A stretch of 64,000 bases of DNA from UMGS1279 sp045536815 (GTDB taxonomy: Bacteria; Bacillota; Clostridia; Oscillospirales; Acutalibacteraceae): assembly GCA_045536815.1 (NCBI GenBank), contig JAZSOH010000004.1, positions 1 to 64,000 of the forward strand, written 5' to 3'. The notes under the pieces are model-generated. The model did not search any database. It had not been told where the DNA came from and worked only from the letters and a program-made list of their open reading frames with translations. Position 1 is the first letter of the stretch; each line of letters opens with the position of its first letter. Below are positions 1 to 8,679 of the stretch, one piece after another. Made by a program: the position numbers and the translations under genes.

Positions 1-111
1 CAACTTTCTGTTCACAACAGAAGATACAATAATTTTCCTATGCGTCCTCTTAATTGGAAATCTCCTGCCGATTACATCAAAGCTTTTATCTCTAACGGCG
101 AAGTTTTCTAA
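1..111 (+). CDS. C-terminal end of a transposase/integrase-like protein (5' truncated by window)
   Basis: An open frame enters from the left edge and stops at a TAA, leaving 36 codons. The visible residues include HNRRYNNFPMRPLNWKSP, which resembles the C-terminal tail of DDE (rve-type) transposases, where a final 'RPL.W.SP' block follows the catalytic core. No catalytic residue lies in the visible part, so the family cannot be fixed. A 3' gene end next to RNase P RNA fits an insertion sequence placed beside a structural RNA gene. It could also be an unrelated protein tail. The identification is from resemblance only. Confidence 0.4.
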   Translation, partial: QLSVHNRRYNNFPMRPLNWKSPADYIKAFISNGEVF

Positions 112-141
112 TTTTGTAACACATCATTGACAAACCAACAA

Positions 142-181
142 CCTAATTTTTTCTTTCCTATTGAAACCGTAAAAAATTAGG
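142..181. repeat. Perfect 11-bp inverted repeat
   Basis: The sequence cctaatttttt is followed 18 nt later by its exact reverse complement aaaaaattagg. It lies between the transposase-like gene end and the RNase P terminator. It could be a weak hairpin terminator for the plus-strand gene or part of an insertion-sequence end. Its right arm is also the U-tract of the RNase P terminator on the minus strand. Confidence 0.45.
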
Positions 182-205
182 CGGTGCGTTTTTTATAATC
201 GCACC
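171..205 (-). terminator. Rho-independent terminator of rnpB
   Basis: On the minus strand, GGTGCG pairs with CGCACC around an 11-nt A/T loop, followed by GCCTAATTTTTT. It starts about 25 nt past the RNase P RNA 3' end, as expected for that gene's terminator. Confidence 0.6.
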
Positions 206-229
206 ACCCGAATTTTGATTTTTTATGCT

Positions 230-557
230 GCGAGTAGACCTGTAAGCCGAGTTCTGTCGTGAACGGCTATCTATCTTGGCGGCACATTGCTGCACCGCTC
301 CAGCCACCCGTTGGAACACATCGGGCAGATGTATAGTTCCGGTCGGTGTTGCTTCGGATAGAGTTTACAGGGGCGCTTGGTCTCCCAAACGTCCGGTGAG
401 CTCTTACCTCACCTTTCCACCCTTACCGCAAATGCGGCGGTATATTTCTGTTGCACTTGTCCTAAGGTCGCCCTCGGCGGCGGTTAGCCGCTATCCTGCC
501 CTGTGAAGCTCGGACTTTCCTCATATTAAATAATACGCAGCCGTTTAGTCTACTCGC
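230..557 (-). ncRNA. rnpB: RNase P RNA (catalytic RNA, tRNA 5' processing)
   Basis: Read on the minus strand, the RNA begins with GCGAGTAGAC and ends with its exact complement GTCTACTCGC, forming helix P1. Just inside lie the conserved GAGGAAAGTCCGAGCTTC block and CACAGGGCAGGATAGCGGC, then GGGCGACC...GGACAAGTGCAACAGA, GGTAAGGGTGGAAAGGTG and, near the 3' end, GACAGAACTCGGCTTACAG. These are hallmark bacterial RNase P RNA conserved regions. At about 328 nt the length is normal for the class. An open frame across the locus on the opposite strand is a coincidence. Confidence 0.95.
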
Positions 558-597
558 AAAGGGTATTATAAATTATTTAGATAAAAAAAGCAATAGT

Positions 598-2712
598 TTA
601 TTTTTCCTTCTTTGTTCCAAATAAAATTCCGTAGTAATCCTCGTCTAATATTTTTGTTGAGGCAACAAACATATTATTTACCTCATTTTTCATTTCAAGA
701 ATATACTCCTCTTCGTTTTCAAGGTCCACACCCTCAAAGGCTTCAAATCTTCTTTCCACAGAATTATACATACCCTTTTCGGTTATAAAACTGCGGTTGG
801 CGAAAACAACAAGCTGCTCGGCGTCGGAGAAGATATCTCTTCCCATTAAAAGCCTTGAATCATACTCCATTCCAAAAAGATTTGATAGGGTTGGAACAAC
901 ATCTAAGCTACTACAATATTTTTCCACCGAAACAGGCTGGGTCATAGAGGGTGTATACATTAACAAAACGCTCTTATAAAGCTCAAAATTTGTTTCAATT
1001 TCGTGCCCTGCAAGTTCGTCAAAATAATGATACTTGTTATCGCTTTCCTTATCTTCTAAACCATAAGGATAGTGGTCAGGCGAAATTACAATAAGTGTTT
1101 TATCCGCAACACCTGCTTTTTCTAGCTTATCTAAAAGAAGCTCCATAGCCTTATCAAGCTCAATGTTTGCGGCAAGATACGCTTTTGCTCTTTCGCTAAG
1201 CTCTAAATCTTTAACAGCTTCTTTATTTTTATTTGACATGGCGTTGCCGTCAAAAGAATATTCAAGATGTCCGCTAACCGTCATATAATATGCGTGAAAC
1301 TGCTTATCTGCCGTTATAAAGTCGTCGGCAGTAGCCTCAATAAGCTCAAGGTCACTTTCTGGCCAATTTTTTGTAATTTTATCCTCTAAGCCATTTCCTA
1401 TTCCTTTATAATCATAACCCATATTTGTATGCGATATATCTCTGTGGTAATACGAATGAGTGTGGTTATGGTAAGCATATACGTTATCGGCACCCAGCTT
1501 TAAAAACTGTCTGCCCATTGTAAATGCCATATTGTTTTTTTGCTCACCCGAACGATAAAAACTCCAAACGCCCGATTTTGGTAAAAGTCCCGTACAATTT
1601 ACATATTCGCCATCCGAGGTGCTTACCCCCCAAATTGGCGTATAAAAATTTTCAAACCTATAACCGCTACTGTACATTTTATAAAGTGTAGGAGTAAGGT
1701 TTTTATCAATAGCGTACTGCGAAAAACCCTCTGCGGTTATGTAGATAAGATTGTAATCTTTGTAAAGCCCTGTATAACTGTTTTTGTTTGTCGGTGTTCT
1801 TCCGGCAAAATATTTATGAAGCTTTGAAAGCTCCTTATCCTTAGTGTTTGCGGCAAGAAGCTCGAAATCAAAATCCATAATATTAGCACCCGTTTGTTCG
1901 GGTTTTATTTCCGGCTCTATCTCCGGCTCATCGCTTGAAGTTTCCTCAGAAGAGGTCTCTCCCCACACGCCTACCGATGATATATCTTTAAAATCATCAA
2001 TATTAGAACTGCTTCCCAAGTTAAGAACATTATATCTAAAGTCCATAACCTCAGTATTTATAAGGCCAAACATACCAACAGTAATGTTGGGGTCAAAAGT
2101 TTGAACATAAACCTCTCTGGAAAATGGAATTAAGAGGATTAAAAGAACAATTAAAATATGATACAAAAGATTAGCGCCTAGCGAAATAAATGATTTTTTA
2201 AGTTCTAACTTTTTAAAGGAAATAACTTTTTTGCCTATTATAACCGAAACCAAAACCGCAACCGAGAAATATAAAATAATAGGGAAAGCACAAGCCTTTA
2301 TGGTTTTGATTGTTTGCTCTAAAAGTCCGTCCTCTATGATTTGGTCGGCACCGCCGGCACCGACCGAATAAAGAATAAGATACTTGTCAAAGCACCAGTG
2401 ATAAACCGTTTGAGTTGAATATAATGTGGCAAGTAAAAAAGAAAATATATTAGCAAGAATATTATTTGTACGCTCAGAAAAGAGGGAACATATAACGCTT
2501 AAAAATATGCCCGTAGAAATGGAAAAAAGCGGCATAAACAAAAGCCCCAAGTCGAAAAAGCTTGAAACTGTACAAATTTTAAGTATAATTTCCATTATTA
2601 TAATGCTGATTGGAAACACCAAAAACGAAGCCCTTATTTTACCTAAAAAAGTCGGCTTTCTATTATCAACATTAACTTCGAAAGGCATAGATTTTTCTTT
2701 AAGCTTAGTCAT
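598..2712 (-). CDS. LtaS-like membrane sulfatase / phosphoglycerol transferase family protein
   Basis: A 704-residue protein of the alkaline phosphatase superfamily, sulfatase branch. The first ~230 residues hold about five hydrophobic segments. An acidic linker (EETSSDEPEIEPEIKPEQ) leads to the extracellular domain, with LIYITAEGFSQ, then GVSTSDGEYVN, whose Thr is the expected nucleophile, and VISPDHYPYGL, a late metal-binding motif. LtaS-type enzymes polymerise glycerol-phosphate onto lipid anchors or decorate polymers outside the cell; the exact substrate is not readable here. I chose the ATG preceded by GAAAGGAGAAATT, 36 codons inside the longest frame. It is divergent from the kinase gene that follows. 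Confidence 0.8.
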   Translation of the reverse strand: MTKLKEKSMPFEVNVDNRKPTFLGKIRASFLVFPISIIIMEIILKICTVSSFFDLGLLFMPLFSISTGIFLSVICSLFSERTNNILANIFSFLLATLYSTQTVYHWCFDKYLILYSVGAGGADQIIEDGLLEQTIKTIKACAFPIILYFSVAVLVSVIIGKKVISFKKLELKKSFISLGANLLYHILIVLLILLIPFSREVYVQTFDPNITVGMFGLINTEVMDFRYNVLNLGSSSNIDDFKDISSVGVWGETSSEETSSDEPEIEPEIKPEQTGANIMDFDFELLAANTKDKELSKLHKYFAGRTPTNKNSYTGLYKDYNLIYITAEGFSQYAIDKNLTPTLYKMYSSGYRFENFYTPIWGVSTSDGEYVNCTGLLPKSGVWSFYRSGEQKNNMAFTMGRQFLKLGADNVYAYHNHTHSYYHRDISHTNMGYDYKGIGNGLEDKITKNWPESDLELIEATADDFITADKQFHAYYMTVSGHLEYSFDGNAMSNKNKEAVKDLELSERAKAYLAANIELDKAMELLLDKLEKAGVADKTLIVISPDHYPYGLEDKESDNKYHYFDELAGHEIETNFELYKSVLLMYTPSMTQPVSVEKYCSSLDVVPTLSNLFGMEYDSRLLMGRDIFSDAEQLVVFANRSFITEKGMYNSVERRFEAFEGVDLENEEEYILEMKNEVNNMFVASTKILDEDYYGILFGTKKEK

Positions 2713-2804
2713 AATTTCTCCTTTCCTTTGAGATAATTTTATATATAAAAAAATCTTAAAAACGAATATTTTTGTCTTTGTTTTAATAATTTTACTATTT
2801 TTTC

Positions 2805-2833
2805 TTGCAAAATGCAACAAAATATTTTATAAT
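2805..2833 (+). promoter_or_regulatory. Sigma-A promoter for the NahK-like kinase gene
   Basis: TTGCAA and TATAAT are separated by exactly 17 bp and lie about 37 bp before the start codon, which has a TTGGAGG ribosome site. Confidence 0.65.
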
Positions 2834-2870
2834 GTATTTGGTTTATAATACTTAATTTGGAGGTTTTTAT

Positions 2871-3956
2871 ATGCAAACCCAAAAATTACCAACCGAAGCA
2901 ATATCAAATTTCCAGTACGAAGGTACAAATCCTTATATTGAACCATATGGTTCGGGTCTTATTAATAGCACATATCTTGTTACCTGCGATAATACTGATA
3001 AGAGGTATATTCTACAGGCAATAAATACCTCGGTTTTTAAAGACCCTGTGTTACTTATGAACAACATTTCTGAGATAACAAAATATTTACTTAAAACGGC
3101 GGAAAATCCCAATCATGTTCTTACCCCCGTTGTTACAAATGATGGCGAGTATTTTACAACCGATAAGCATGGTGTATCTTGGCGTCTTTATGTTTATGTT
3201 GAAAATTCTCTTTCAATCAATGCTCCCGAAACAAAGGACGATTTTTTTGAAAGCGGAAGAGCTTTTGGTAGGTTCCAACGCGACCTTGCTGATTTCCCGG
3301 TTGAAAAACTTGGCGAAACTATTCCCAATTTCCATAATACACCTTGGCGTTATGAAATGCTTATGGAAGCAGTAGAAAATAATATTGCGGGTAGACTTGA
3401 TGAGGTTGCTCCCGAGCTAGAGTTTATTAAAGCAAGGAAGGATTTTTGCAGCGTTCTTTTTGACGCTAATAAAGAAGGTAAGCTTCCCCTTCGCGTTACC
3501 CATAACGATACGAAAATTAACAATGTTTTATTCGATAAAGATACAAGAAAAGCTTGTTGTGTTATCGACCTTGATACAACAATGCCCGGCTTCTCGGTTA
3601 CCGACTTTGGCGACGCTATTCGCTTCGGTGCAAACACCACTGCCGAGGATGACCCTAATCTTGACAATGTAAACTTCAACCTCGAAATGTTTGAAGCTTA
3701 TGCCGACGGATTTTTAAAGGGTTGCGGCGGCAGCCTTCCAAACAGCGAAATTATGCTACTGCCCGAAGGCGCTAAAATGATGACCTTTGAGTGCGGTATG
3801 AGGTTTTTAACCGACTATTTAAACGGCGATACATACTTTAAATGTACTAGAGAAAAGCACAATCTTGACCGTTGCAGAAATCAAATGAAGCTTGTTGCTG
3901 AAATGGAGAAAAACTGGGACAAGATGAAAGAAATTGTTGCAAAATACTGCAAATAA
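2871..3956 (+). CDS. NahK-like sugar kinase (aminoglycoside phosphotransferase fold)
   Basis: A 361-residue protein with the APH/choline-kinase fold. The catalytic loop reads THNDTKINNVLFD (Brenner-type HxDxxxxN) and the Mg-binding segment VIDLDTTMPGFSVTDFGDAIR. This pairing and length (about 360) match N-acetylhexosamine 1-kinase (NahK) and its 'mucin desulfatase'-annotated relatives, which phosphorylate GlcNAc/GalNAc at C1 for the lacto-N-biose/galacto-N-biose salvage route. No phosphorylase or epimerase of that route lies nearby, so the substrate is inferred. It is a single-gene unit with its own promoter and a strong terminator. Confidence 0.7.
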   Translation: MQTQKLPTEAISNFQYEGTNPYIEPYGSGLINSTYLVTCDNTDKRYILQAINTSVFKDPVLLMNNISEITKYLLKTAENPNHVLTPVVTNDGEYFTTDKHGVSWRLYVYVENSLSINAPETKDDFFESGRAFGRFQRDLADFPVEKLGETIPNFHNTPWRYEMLMEAVENNIAGRLDEVAPELEFIKARKDFCSVLFDANKEGKLPLRVTHNDTKINNVLFDKDTRKACCVIDLDTTMPGFSVTDFGDAIRFGANTTAEDDPNLDNVNFNLEMFEAYADGFLKGCGGSLPNSEIMLLPEGAKMMTFECGMRFLTDYLNGDTYFKCTREKHNLDRCRNQMKLVAEMEKNWDKMKEIVAKYCK

Positions 3957-3970
3957 TTTAAATTTTACGA

Positions 3971-4009
3971 AAAATAGTGGTAAGGAGAATCCCTTACCAC
4001 TATTTTTTT
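3971..4009. terminator. Bidirectional rho-independent terminator
   Basis: A 12-bp stem, ATAGTGGTAAGG/CCTTACCACTAT, with a 6-nt loop has A-runs on one side and T-runs on the other. It sits between two converging genes and can serve both. Confidence 0.85.
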
Positions 4010-4038
4010 CGTTTATATGTAATTTTCTAAAAATCAAA

Positions 4039-4347
4039 TTATTTTTTTAGTCCTTTTGCAAGACTTATAAGATTTTCAAGCTGTTCACTGCTTAGCCCTT
4101 TTGCCGCCTCAAGTAGTTCTTTCTCCTTGGTGGGATTTTTAGAATCTGTATCAAAAAACTCAGACGGAGTAATACCTAAGTAGTCACAAATATAGAAAAA
4201 TACTGTCATTGACGGATAACTAACGCCTGTTTCAATATTATTTATATAACCCGCACTTTGTCCAATAGACAAACTCATATCACGAGCAGAAACTCCCTTA
4301 TTTGTACGAAGCATTGAAAGTCTTTGACTAAAGGCAACTTTTTCCAT
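4039..4347 (-). CDS. XRE-family HTH transcriptional regulator
   Basis: A small regulator of 102 residues. The N-terminal ~65 residues form a Cro/CI-type helix-turn-helix (RLSMLRTNKGVSARDMSLSI, then GQSAGYINNIETGVSYPSM) followed by LGITPSEFFD, typical of this family. The C-terminal third is Lys/Glu-rich and helical. I prefer the ATG with GGATGGTG about 8 nt upstream over one 12 nt earlier that overlaps the ribosome site. It diverges from the SLOG gene across a 141-bp gap holding a 9-bp inverted repeat, a plausible autoregulatory operator. The effector is unknown. Confidence 0.85.
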   Translation of the reverse strand: MEKVAFSQRLSMLRTNKGVSARDMSLSIGQSAGYINNIETGVSYPSMTVFFYICDYLGITPSEFFDTDSKNPTKEKELLEAAKGLSSEQLENLISLAKGLKK

Positions 4348-4366
4348 TAATGACACCATCCTTCGT

Positions 4367-4451
4367 ATATAATTGTACTATATACTATCACCAATTATAT
4401 CTAACACATTCATTAAATTATATTGACATATCTAATTGTTTCATATAAAAT
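4367..4451 (+). promoter_or_regulatory. Divergent control region: inverted repeat plus promoter of the SLOG gene
   Basis: ATATAATTG (4367) and CAATTATAT (4392) form a 9-bp inverted repeat between the XRE and SLOG genes. Downstream, TTGACA and TAAAAT with a 17-bp spacer point toward the SLOG gene. Binding by the adjacent XRE protein is an inference. Confidence 0.5.
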
Positions 4452-4488
4452 ATAACAAATAACTGTTTTATTTGTTGAAGGTGATTTT

Positions 4489-4917
4489 ATGGTTTGTACC
4501 TTTTTCGGACACAGCGATGCCAAAAAGGATATCATTCCCATTCTTAGAAATACTATTGAAAATCTCATAATCGAGCAAAATGTTAAAATGTTTTTAGTAG
4601 GAAATCAAGGGAATTTCGATTATATTGTAAAAGATATTTTGAAAGAGATAAAAGAAATTTATAAACAAATAGATTATAAAGTTGTTTTAGCATATATTCC
4701 TTTTAAAAATGAATTTGAATTAGAGGATTATTCGGATACTCTTTATCCTGACGGTCTTGAAAAAACGCCCCTTAAATTTGCCATAAGCAAAAGAAACGAG
4801 TGGCTTATTAACGAGTCGGATATAGTTATTACCTATGTTAGATATTGCTTTGGTGGCGCCGCAAAATTCAAAGAATTAGCTGAAAAAAAGGGGAAAATCG
4901 TTATAAATATACCTTGA
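4489..4917 (+). CDS. SLOG-superfamily (Rossmann-like nucleotide-binding) protein, function unknown
   Basis: A 142-residue protein. It opens with CTFFGHSDA, has the alternating hydrophobic strands of a Rossmannoid fold (VKMFLVGNQGNFDYIV, YKVVLAYIP), and ends with NESDIVITYVRYCFGGAAKF and KGKIVINIP. The FGH...RNEWLINESD...GGAAKF layout is that of small stand-alone SLOG proteins common in Clostridia. SLOG domains bind nucleotides or ADP-ribose-like ligands and often occur in stress or conflict systems. No enzymatic partner is visible. It is divergent from an XRE regulator and its start has a GAAGGTG ribosome site. The fold assignment is good; the role is open. Confidence 0.65.
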   Translation: MVCTFFGHSDAKKDIIPILRNTIENLIIEQNVKMFLVGNQGNFDYIVKDILKEIKEIYKQIDYKVVLAYIPFKNEFELEDYSDTLYPDGLEKTPLKFAISKRNEWLINESDIVITYVRYCFGGAAKFKELAEKKGKIVINIP

Positions 4918-4962
4918 TTTGTATTTTTGGTTCTAATACTTTCAAATTTTTCTAAAATATTG

Positions 4963-4991
4963 TTGCAAAGTATACTAAAATGGTATACAAT
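4963..4991 (+). promoter_or_regulatory. Promoter of the nifS-nifU operon
   Basis: TTGCAA and TACAAT are spaced 17 bp. GTATAC occurs twice within this stretch (about 4970 and 4983), separated by 7 bp, which could be an operator half-site pair. No regulator gene is adjacent. Confidence 0.55.
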
Positions 4992-5021
4992 ATAAATAAC
5001 AATAAAAAAGGAAGTAAATTT

Positions 5022-6215
5022 ATGTCAAAATTCATCTATGCAGATAACGCTGCTACAACCTCTATAAGCCAAGAGGTTTTAGATAAAATGATGCCCTACC
5101 TTAAGGAAAACTACGGTAACGCTTCAAGCCTTTATGCTTTTGGTAATAAATCGAAAGAGGCTATCACTGTTGCAAGAAATCAAGTTGCAAACTCAATAGG
5201 CGCTCTACCTACCGAAATATATTTTACCGCAGGCGGTAGCGAGGCTGATAACTGGGCAATTAAATCGGTTGCCGAGGCTATGGCAAAGAAGGGTAAAAAG
5301 CATATAATTTCTTCTGCTTTTGAGCATCATGCGGTTTTACACTGCTTGGACAGGCTCAAAAAACAGGGCTTCGAAATTACCCTTTTAGATGTGCACAGCG
5401 ACGGTCTTGTAAGACCCGACGAGCTTGAAGCAGCAATAAAAGAAGATACTGCTCTTGTTACTATAATGTATGCCAACAACGAAATCGGTACCATTCAGCC
5501 AATAAAAGAAATAGGCGAAATTTGTGCAAAACACCGCGTTTTGTTCCATACCGATGCCGTTCAGGCTGTTGGTAATATCCCCATAGACGTAAATGATGCG
5601 AAAATTGACCTTCTTTCTATGTCGGCCCACAAATTCCACGGTCCTAAAGGTGTCGGCGCACTTTATATTCGAAAAGGTGTTGTAATTCCAAGCCTTATTG
5701 ATGGTGGCGCACAGGAAAAAGGAAGAAGAGCGGGCACTGAAAATACCGCAGGAATTGTTGGCATGGGTGCCGCAATTGAACTTGCCGTAAACGGTATGGA
5801 GGAAAAAGCTAAAAAGCTTACCGAAATCCGCGACTATATTATCGACGAGGCACTTAAAATTGAACGCAGCCGTGTTAACGGCGATAGAAAAAACCGACTT
5901 CCCGGTAACGTTAGCCTTTGCTTTGAGGGTGTTGAGGGCGAATCTCTTCTATTAATGCTTGACCTTAAGGGTGTTTGCGCTTCCTCGGGCTCGGCTTGTA
6001 CTTCAGGCTCTTTAGACCCCAGCCACGTTCTGCTCAGTATAGGGCTAAAGCACGAGGTTGCTCACGGCTCTTTAAGGCTTAGCTTTAGCGATGAAAACAC
6101 CTTAGATGATGCAAAATACATTCTTTCGGTTTTACCGCCGATTATTGATAGACTAAGAGAAATGTCTCCCCTTTGGGACAAAATTAAACGGGAAGAAAAA
6201 GGAGAAAAATACTAA
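5022..6215 (+). CDS. nifS: Cysteine desulfurase, NifS/IscS type
   Basis: A PLP enzyme of 397 residues that removes sulfur from cysteine for Fe-S cluster assembly. Seen: ADNAATT at the start, ANNEIGTIQP, HTDAVQ, the PLP-lysine motif MSAHKFHGPKG, and the mobile active-cysteine loop ASSGSACTSGSLDPSHVL. I start at MSKFIYADN, which has an AAAGGAAG ribosome site 9 nt upstream, because the 14 extra codons before it include the promoter. It is translationally coupled to the scaffold gene, whose ATG overlaps its TAA. A NifS-NifU pair is the usual Fe-S assembly system in clostridia. Confidence 0.95.
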   Translation: MSKFIYADNAATTSISQEVLDKMMPYLKENYGNASSLYAFGNKSKEAITVARNQVANSIGALPTEIYFTAGGSEADNWAIKSVAEAMAKKGKKHIISSAFEHHAVLHCLDRLKKQGFEITLLDVHSDGLVRPDELEAAIKEDTALVTIMYANNEIGTIQPIKEIGEICAKHRVLFHTDAVQAVGNIPIDVNDAKIDLLSMSAHKFHGPKGVGALYIRKGVVIPSLIDGGAQEKGRRAGTENTAGIVGMGAAIELAVNGMEEKAKKLTEIRDYIIDEALKIERSRVNGDRKNRLPGNVSLCFEGVEGESLLLMLDLKGVCASSGSACTSGSLDPSHVLLSIGLKHEVAHGSLRLSFSDENTLDDAKYILSVLPPIIDRLREMSPLWDKIKREEKGEKY

Positions 6216-6652
6216 TGTATACCGAACAAGTAATGGAACATTTTACAAATCCTCGCAATATGGGTGAACTCTTAGACGCTAACGGCGTTGGCGAGGTTGG
6301 TAACGCAAAATGTGGCGATATTATGAAAATATACCTCAAAATTGAAAACGGAATTATTGAGGATGTTAAATTCAAAACCTATGGTTGCGCTTCGGCTATT
6401 GCAACAAGCTCAATAGCAACCGAAATGATTAAGGGTAAGCCCGTTGAAGACGCTCTTAAGCTTTCAAACAAGGCGGTTGTTGAGGCGCTTGGCGGTCTTC
6501 CGCCGCACAAAATTCACTGCTCAGTTTTAGCAGAGCAAGCCGTTAAAGAGGCCCTTTGGAACTACTACGAGGGCAAAGGTGTTGACCCCACCCCAATTTT
6601 AGGGGAGCGCACCGCTTGTGACTGCCACGACTGTGAAAGTTGCGGAATTTAA
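6215..6652 (+). CDS. nifU: Fe-S cluster scaffold protein NifU/IscU-like, with Cys-rich tail
   Basis: A 145-residue scaffold on which NifS-derived sulfur and iron are assembled. The three cluster-ligand cysteines are visible in NAKCGD, YGCASA and IHCSVLAE, and the partner Asp is kept in CGD. The last residues, CDCHDCESCGI, add four more cysteines and a histidine beyond the usual IscU end. It begins on the last base of the nifS stop codon (TAATG) and is followed by a terminator, so the operon is nifS-nifU. There is no C-terminal Nfu domain. Confidence 0.93.
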   Translation: MYTEQVMEHFTNPRNMGELLDANGVGEVGNAKCGDIMKIYLKIENGIIEDVKFKTYGCASAIATSSIATEMIKGKPVEDALKLSNKAVVEALGGLPPHKIHCSVLAEQAVKEALWNYYEGKGVDPTPILGERTACDCHDCESCGI

Positions 6653-6659
6653 AATTTTT

Positions 6660-6691
6660 AACCCGTGGGAAATACCCACGGGTTTTATTTT
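6660..6691 (+). terminator. Terminator of nifS-nifU
   Basis: AACCCGTGGG pairs perfectly with CCCACGGGTT around AAATA, followed by TTATTTT. Confidence 0.85.
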
Positions 6692-6745
6692 GGCTAGCCA
6701 AAGCATTTAAACTTGAATCGGATTTTTGTATAGGATTCTTCTCGT

Positions 6746-6776
6746 TTGCCTAAACCAAAATTTTTCTGCATATAAT
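6746..6776 (+). promoter_or_regulatory. Possible promoter of asnB
   Basis: There is a perfect -10 TATAAT. The best -35 (TTGCCT) is 19 bp away, longer than ideal. The -10 is the stronger part of the call. Confidence 0.4.
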
Positions 6777-6806
6777 AAAGTAAACTTTATTGAAGGAGTG
6801 TTTACT

Positions 6807-8636
6807 TTGTGCGGAATAGCTGGTGAAATAAATTTTAAAAATGGTATTAGTAGAAAAGATTACCACGACAAAATGTTATATTCAATGAAACGTCGCGGTC
6901 CTGACGAAAACGGAATTTTTACACACGAAAATGCCGTTATGCTTCACTCCAGACTTTCGGTTATTGACCCCGAAAACGGCAAACAACCAATGATACTTGA
7001 AAAGGGACATAAAAAATATATAATTTGTTATAATGGCGAGCTTTATAATACAAACGAAATCAGAAACGAGCTTTTAGGCTTGGGCGAAACCTTTAAAACA
7101 AAAAGTGATACCGAAGTGGTTTTAAAGGCATATATGCATTTTGGAGAAAACTGCCTTTCGAAATTTAACGGTATTTTCGCCCTAGCGGTCTATGAGCCAA
7201 ATGATAAAAGGCTTTTTCTTGCTAGAGACAAAATGGGTGTTAAGCCACTTTTTTATGCTATCAGAGATGGCTCGCTTATATTTGGCAGCGAACTTAAAAC
7301 AATTCTTCTTTGCCCAAAGGTAAGACCTGAAATTGATAAAAACGGTATTGCCGAGCTATTATTTATAGGCCCCGGCAGAACGCCAGGACAGGGCGTTTTT
7401 AAAGATGTTTTTGAAATAAAAGCAGGCAACTGCGCTATTTTTGACGAACGCGGACTAAAGGTGAAGGAATATTTTAAACTACTAGATAAAGAAAATAATG
7501 ACCCTACCGCCACAGTGATAGAAAAGGTGCGATTTTTGGTAACTGATTCTATAAAAAGGCAGCTTGTAAGCGATGTGCCTGTCGGTACTTTTCTTTCGGG
7601 TGGCTTAGATTCCAGTATTATAAGCGCAGTTGCTAACGAACATTTTAAAGAAAATGGATACAAACTTAAAACATTTTCGCTTGAATATAAGGACAATAGC
7701 AAGTATTTCAAAAGCAGTAAGTTTCAACCAAACAGTGATGAAGAATATATAAAAATAATGCAAAACTATCTTGGCAGCGAACACATAAACGTAGTTTTAG
7801 ATACTGCCGACGTTGTTGATGCTCTGTATAAAGCGGTTGATGCAAGAGACCTGCCCGGTATGGCAGATGTTGACTCTTCCTTGCTTCTTTTTTGCAAAGA
7901 AATTAAAAAGCACGTTACGGTTGCCCTGTCGGGAGAATGTGCCGATGAAATTTTTGGCGGATATCCTTGGTATCGTGATGAAAAAATCCGTTCTAAGTAT
8001 GGCTTTCCTTGGGCGCAGTCAACAGAATATAGAGAAAGCTTTTTAAAAGACGAACTTAAAAATCTTCTTTGCGGCAGCGACTATGTAAACGAAAGATACG
8101 AGCAAACGATTGCAGCGGCATCAAAAAGAGAGAATATTTCCCCTTTGGAAGCAAGAATGAGAGAAATGGTAAACCTTAACACAAATTGGTTTATGCAGAC
8201 CCTTCTTGATAGAAAAGACCGAATGAGTATGTACACAGGTCTTGAGGTACGTGTTCCTTTTTGCGACTATAAAATTGCTGAATATTTATATACTGTGCCT
8301 TGGGAAATCAAAAATCTAAGCGGTAGAGAAAAAGGACTTCTAAGAACAGCAATGGAGGGTGTTTTGCCCGAAAGTATTTTGTGGAGAAAGAAAAGCCCCT
8401 ACCCTAAAACTCATAACCCTGCATATTTTGAGGCCGTTAAAAATATTTTAAGAGATATTTTATCGAATCCTTCTTCGCCAATTTTCGATATTATAAACAA
8501 AAAATCTCTTGAAGCCTTACTTGAAACAGATAGAAGCGAGCCTTGGTACGGCCAACTTATGACTACACCCCAAACCATCGCCTATATGATTAGCCTTAAC
8601 TATTGGCTAGAAAAATTTTCTGTACAAATTGTTTGA
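6807..8636 (+). CDS. asnB: Asparagine synthase (glutamine-hydrolysing)
   Basis: A 609-residue enzyme making asparagine from aspartate, ATP and glutamine. The start is a TTG directly followed by TGC, giving Met-CGIAGEI, so the cysteine nucleophile becomes the N-terminus after Met removal. GAAGGAG lies 7 nt upstream, and the longer frame upstream of it runs over the promoter. The N-terminal Ntn-amidotransferase domain (1 to about 200) shows MKRRGPDENG, CYNGELYN and LARDKMGVKPLFY. The synthetase domain has the PP-loop FLSGGLDSSIIS and SGECADEIFGGYPWY. It is a single gene and there is no clear terminator before the next gene. Confidence 0.93.
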   Translation: MCGIAGEINFKNGISRKDYHDKMLYSMKRRGPDENGIFTHENAVMLHSRLSVIDPENGKQPMILEKGHKKYIICYNGELYNTNEIRNELLGLGETFKTKSDTEVVLKAYMHFGENCLSKFNGIFALAVYEPNDKRLFLARDKMGVKPLFYAIRDGSLIFGSELKTILLCPKVRPEIDKNGIAELLFIGPGRTPGQGVFKDVFEIKAGNCAIFDERGLKVKEYFKLLDKENNDPTATVIEKVRFLVTDSIKRQLVSDVPVGTFLSGGLDSSIISAVANEHFKENGYKLKTFSLEYKDNSKYFKSSKFQPNSDEEYIKIMQNYLGSEHINVVLDTADVVDALYKAVDARDLPGMADVDSSLLLFCKEIKKHVTVALSGECADEIFGGYPWYRDEKIRSKYGFPWAQSTEYRESFLKDELKNLLCGSDYVNERYEQTIAAASKRENISPLEARMREMVNLNTNWFMQTLLDRKDRMSMYTGLEVRVPFCDYKIAEYLYTVPWEIKNLSGREKGLLRTAMEGVLPESILWRKKSPYPKTHNPAYFEAVKNILRDILSNPSSPIFDIINKKSLEALLETDRSEPWYGQLMTTPQTIAYMISLNYWLEKFSVQIV

Positions 8637-8679
8637 TTATTTAGCCGCAGTATAGTATAATGGTTTAAAAGGCGGTGAT

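Noticed and set aside
276..506. 76-codon open frame on the plus strand
   Set aside because: It lies entirely in RNase P RNA; no ribosome site and no protein-like pattern.
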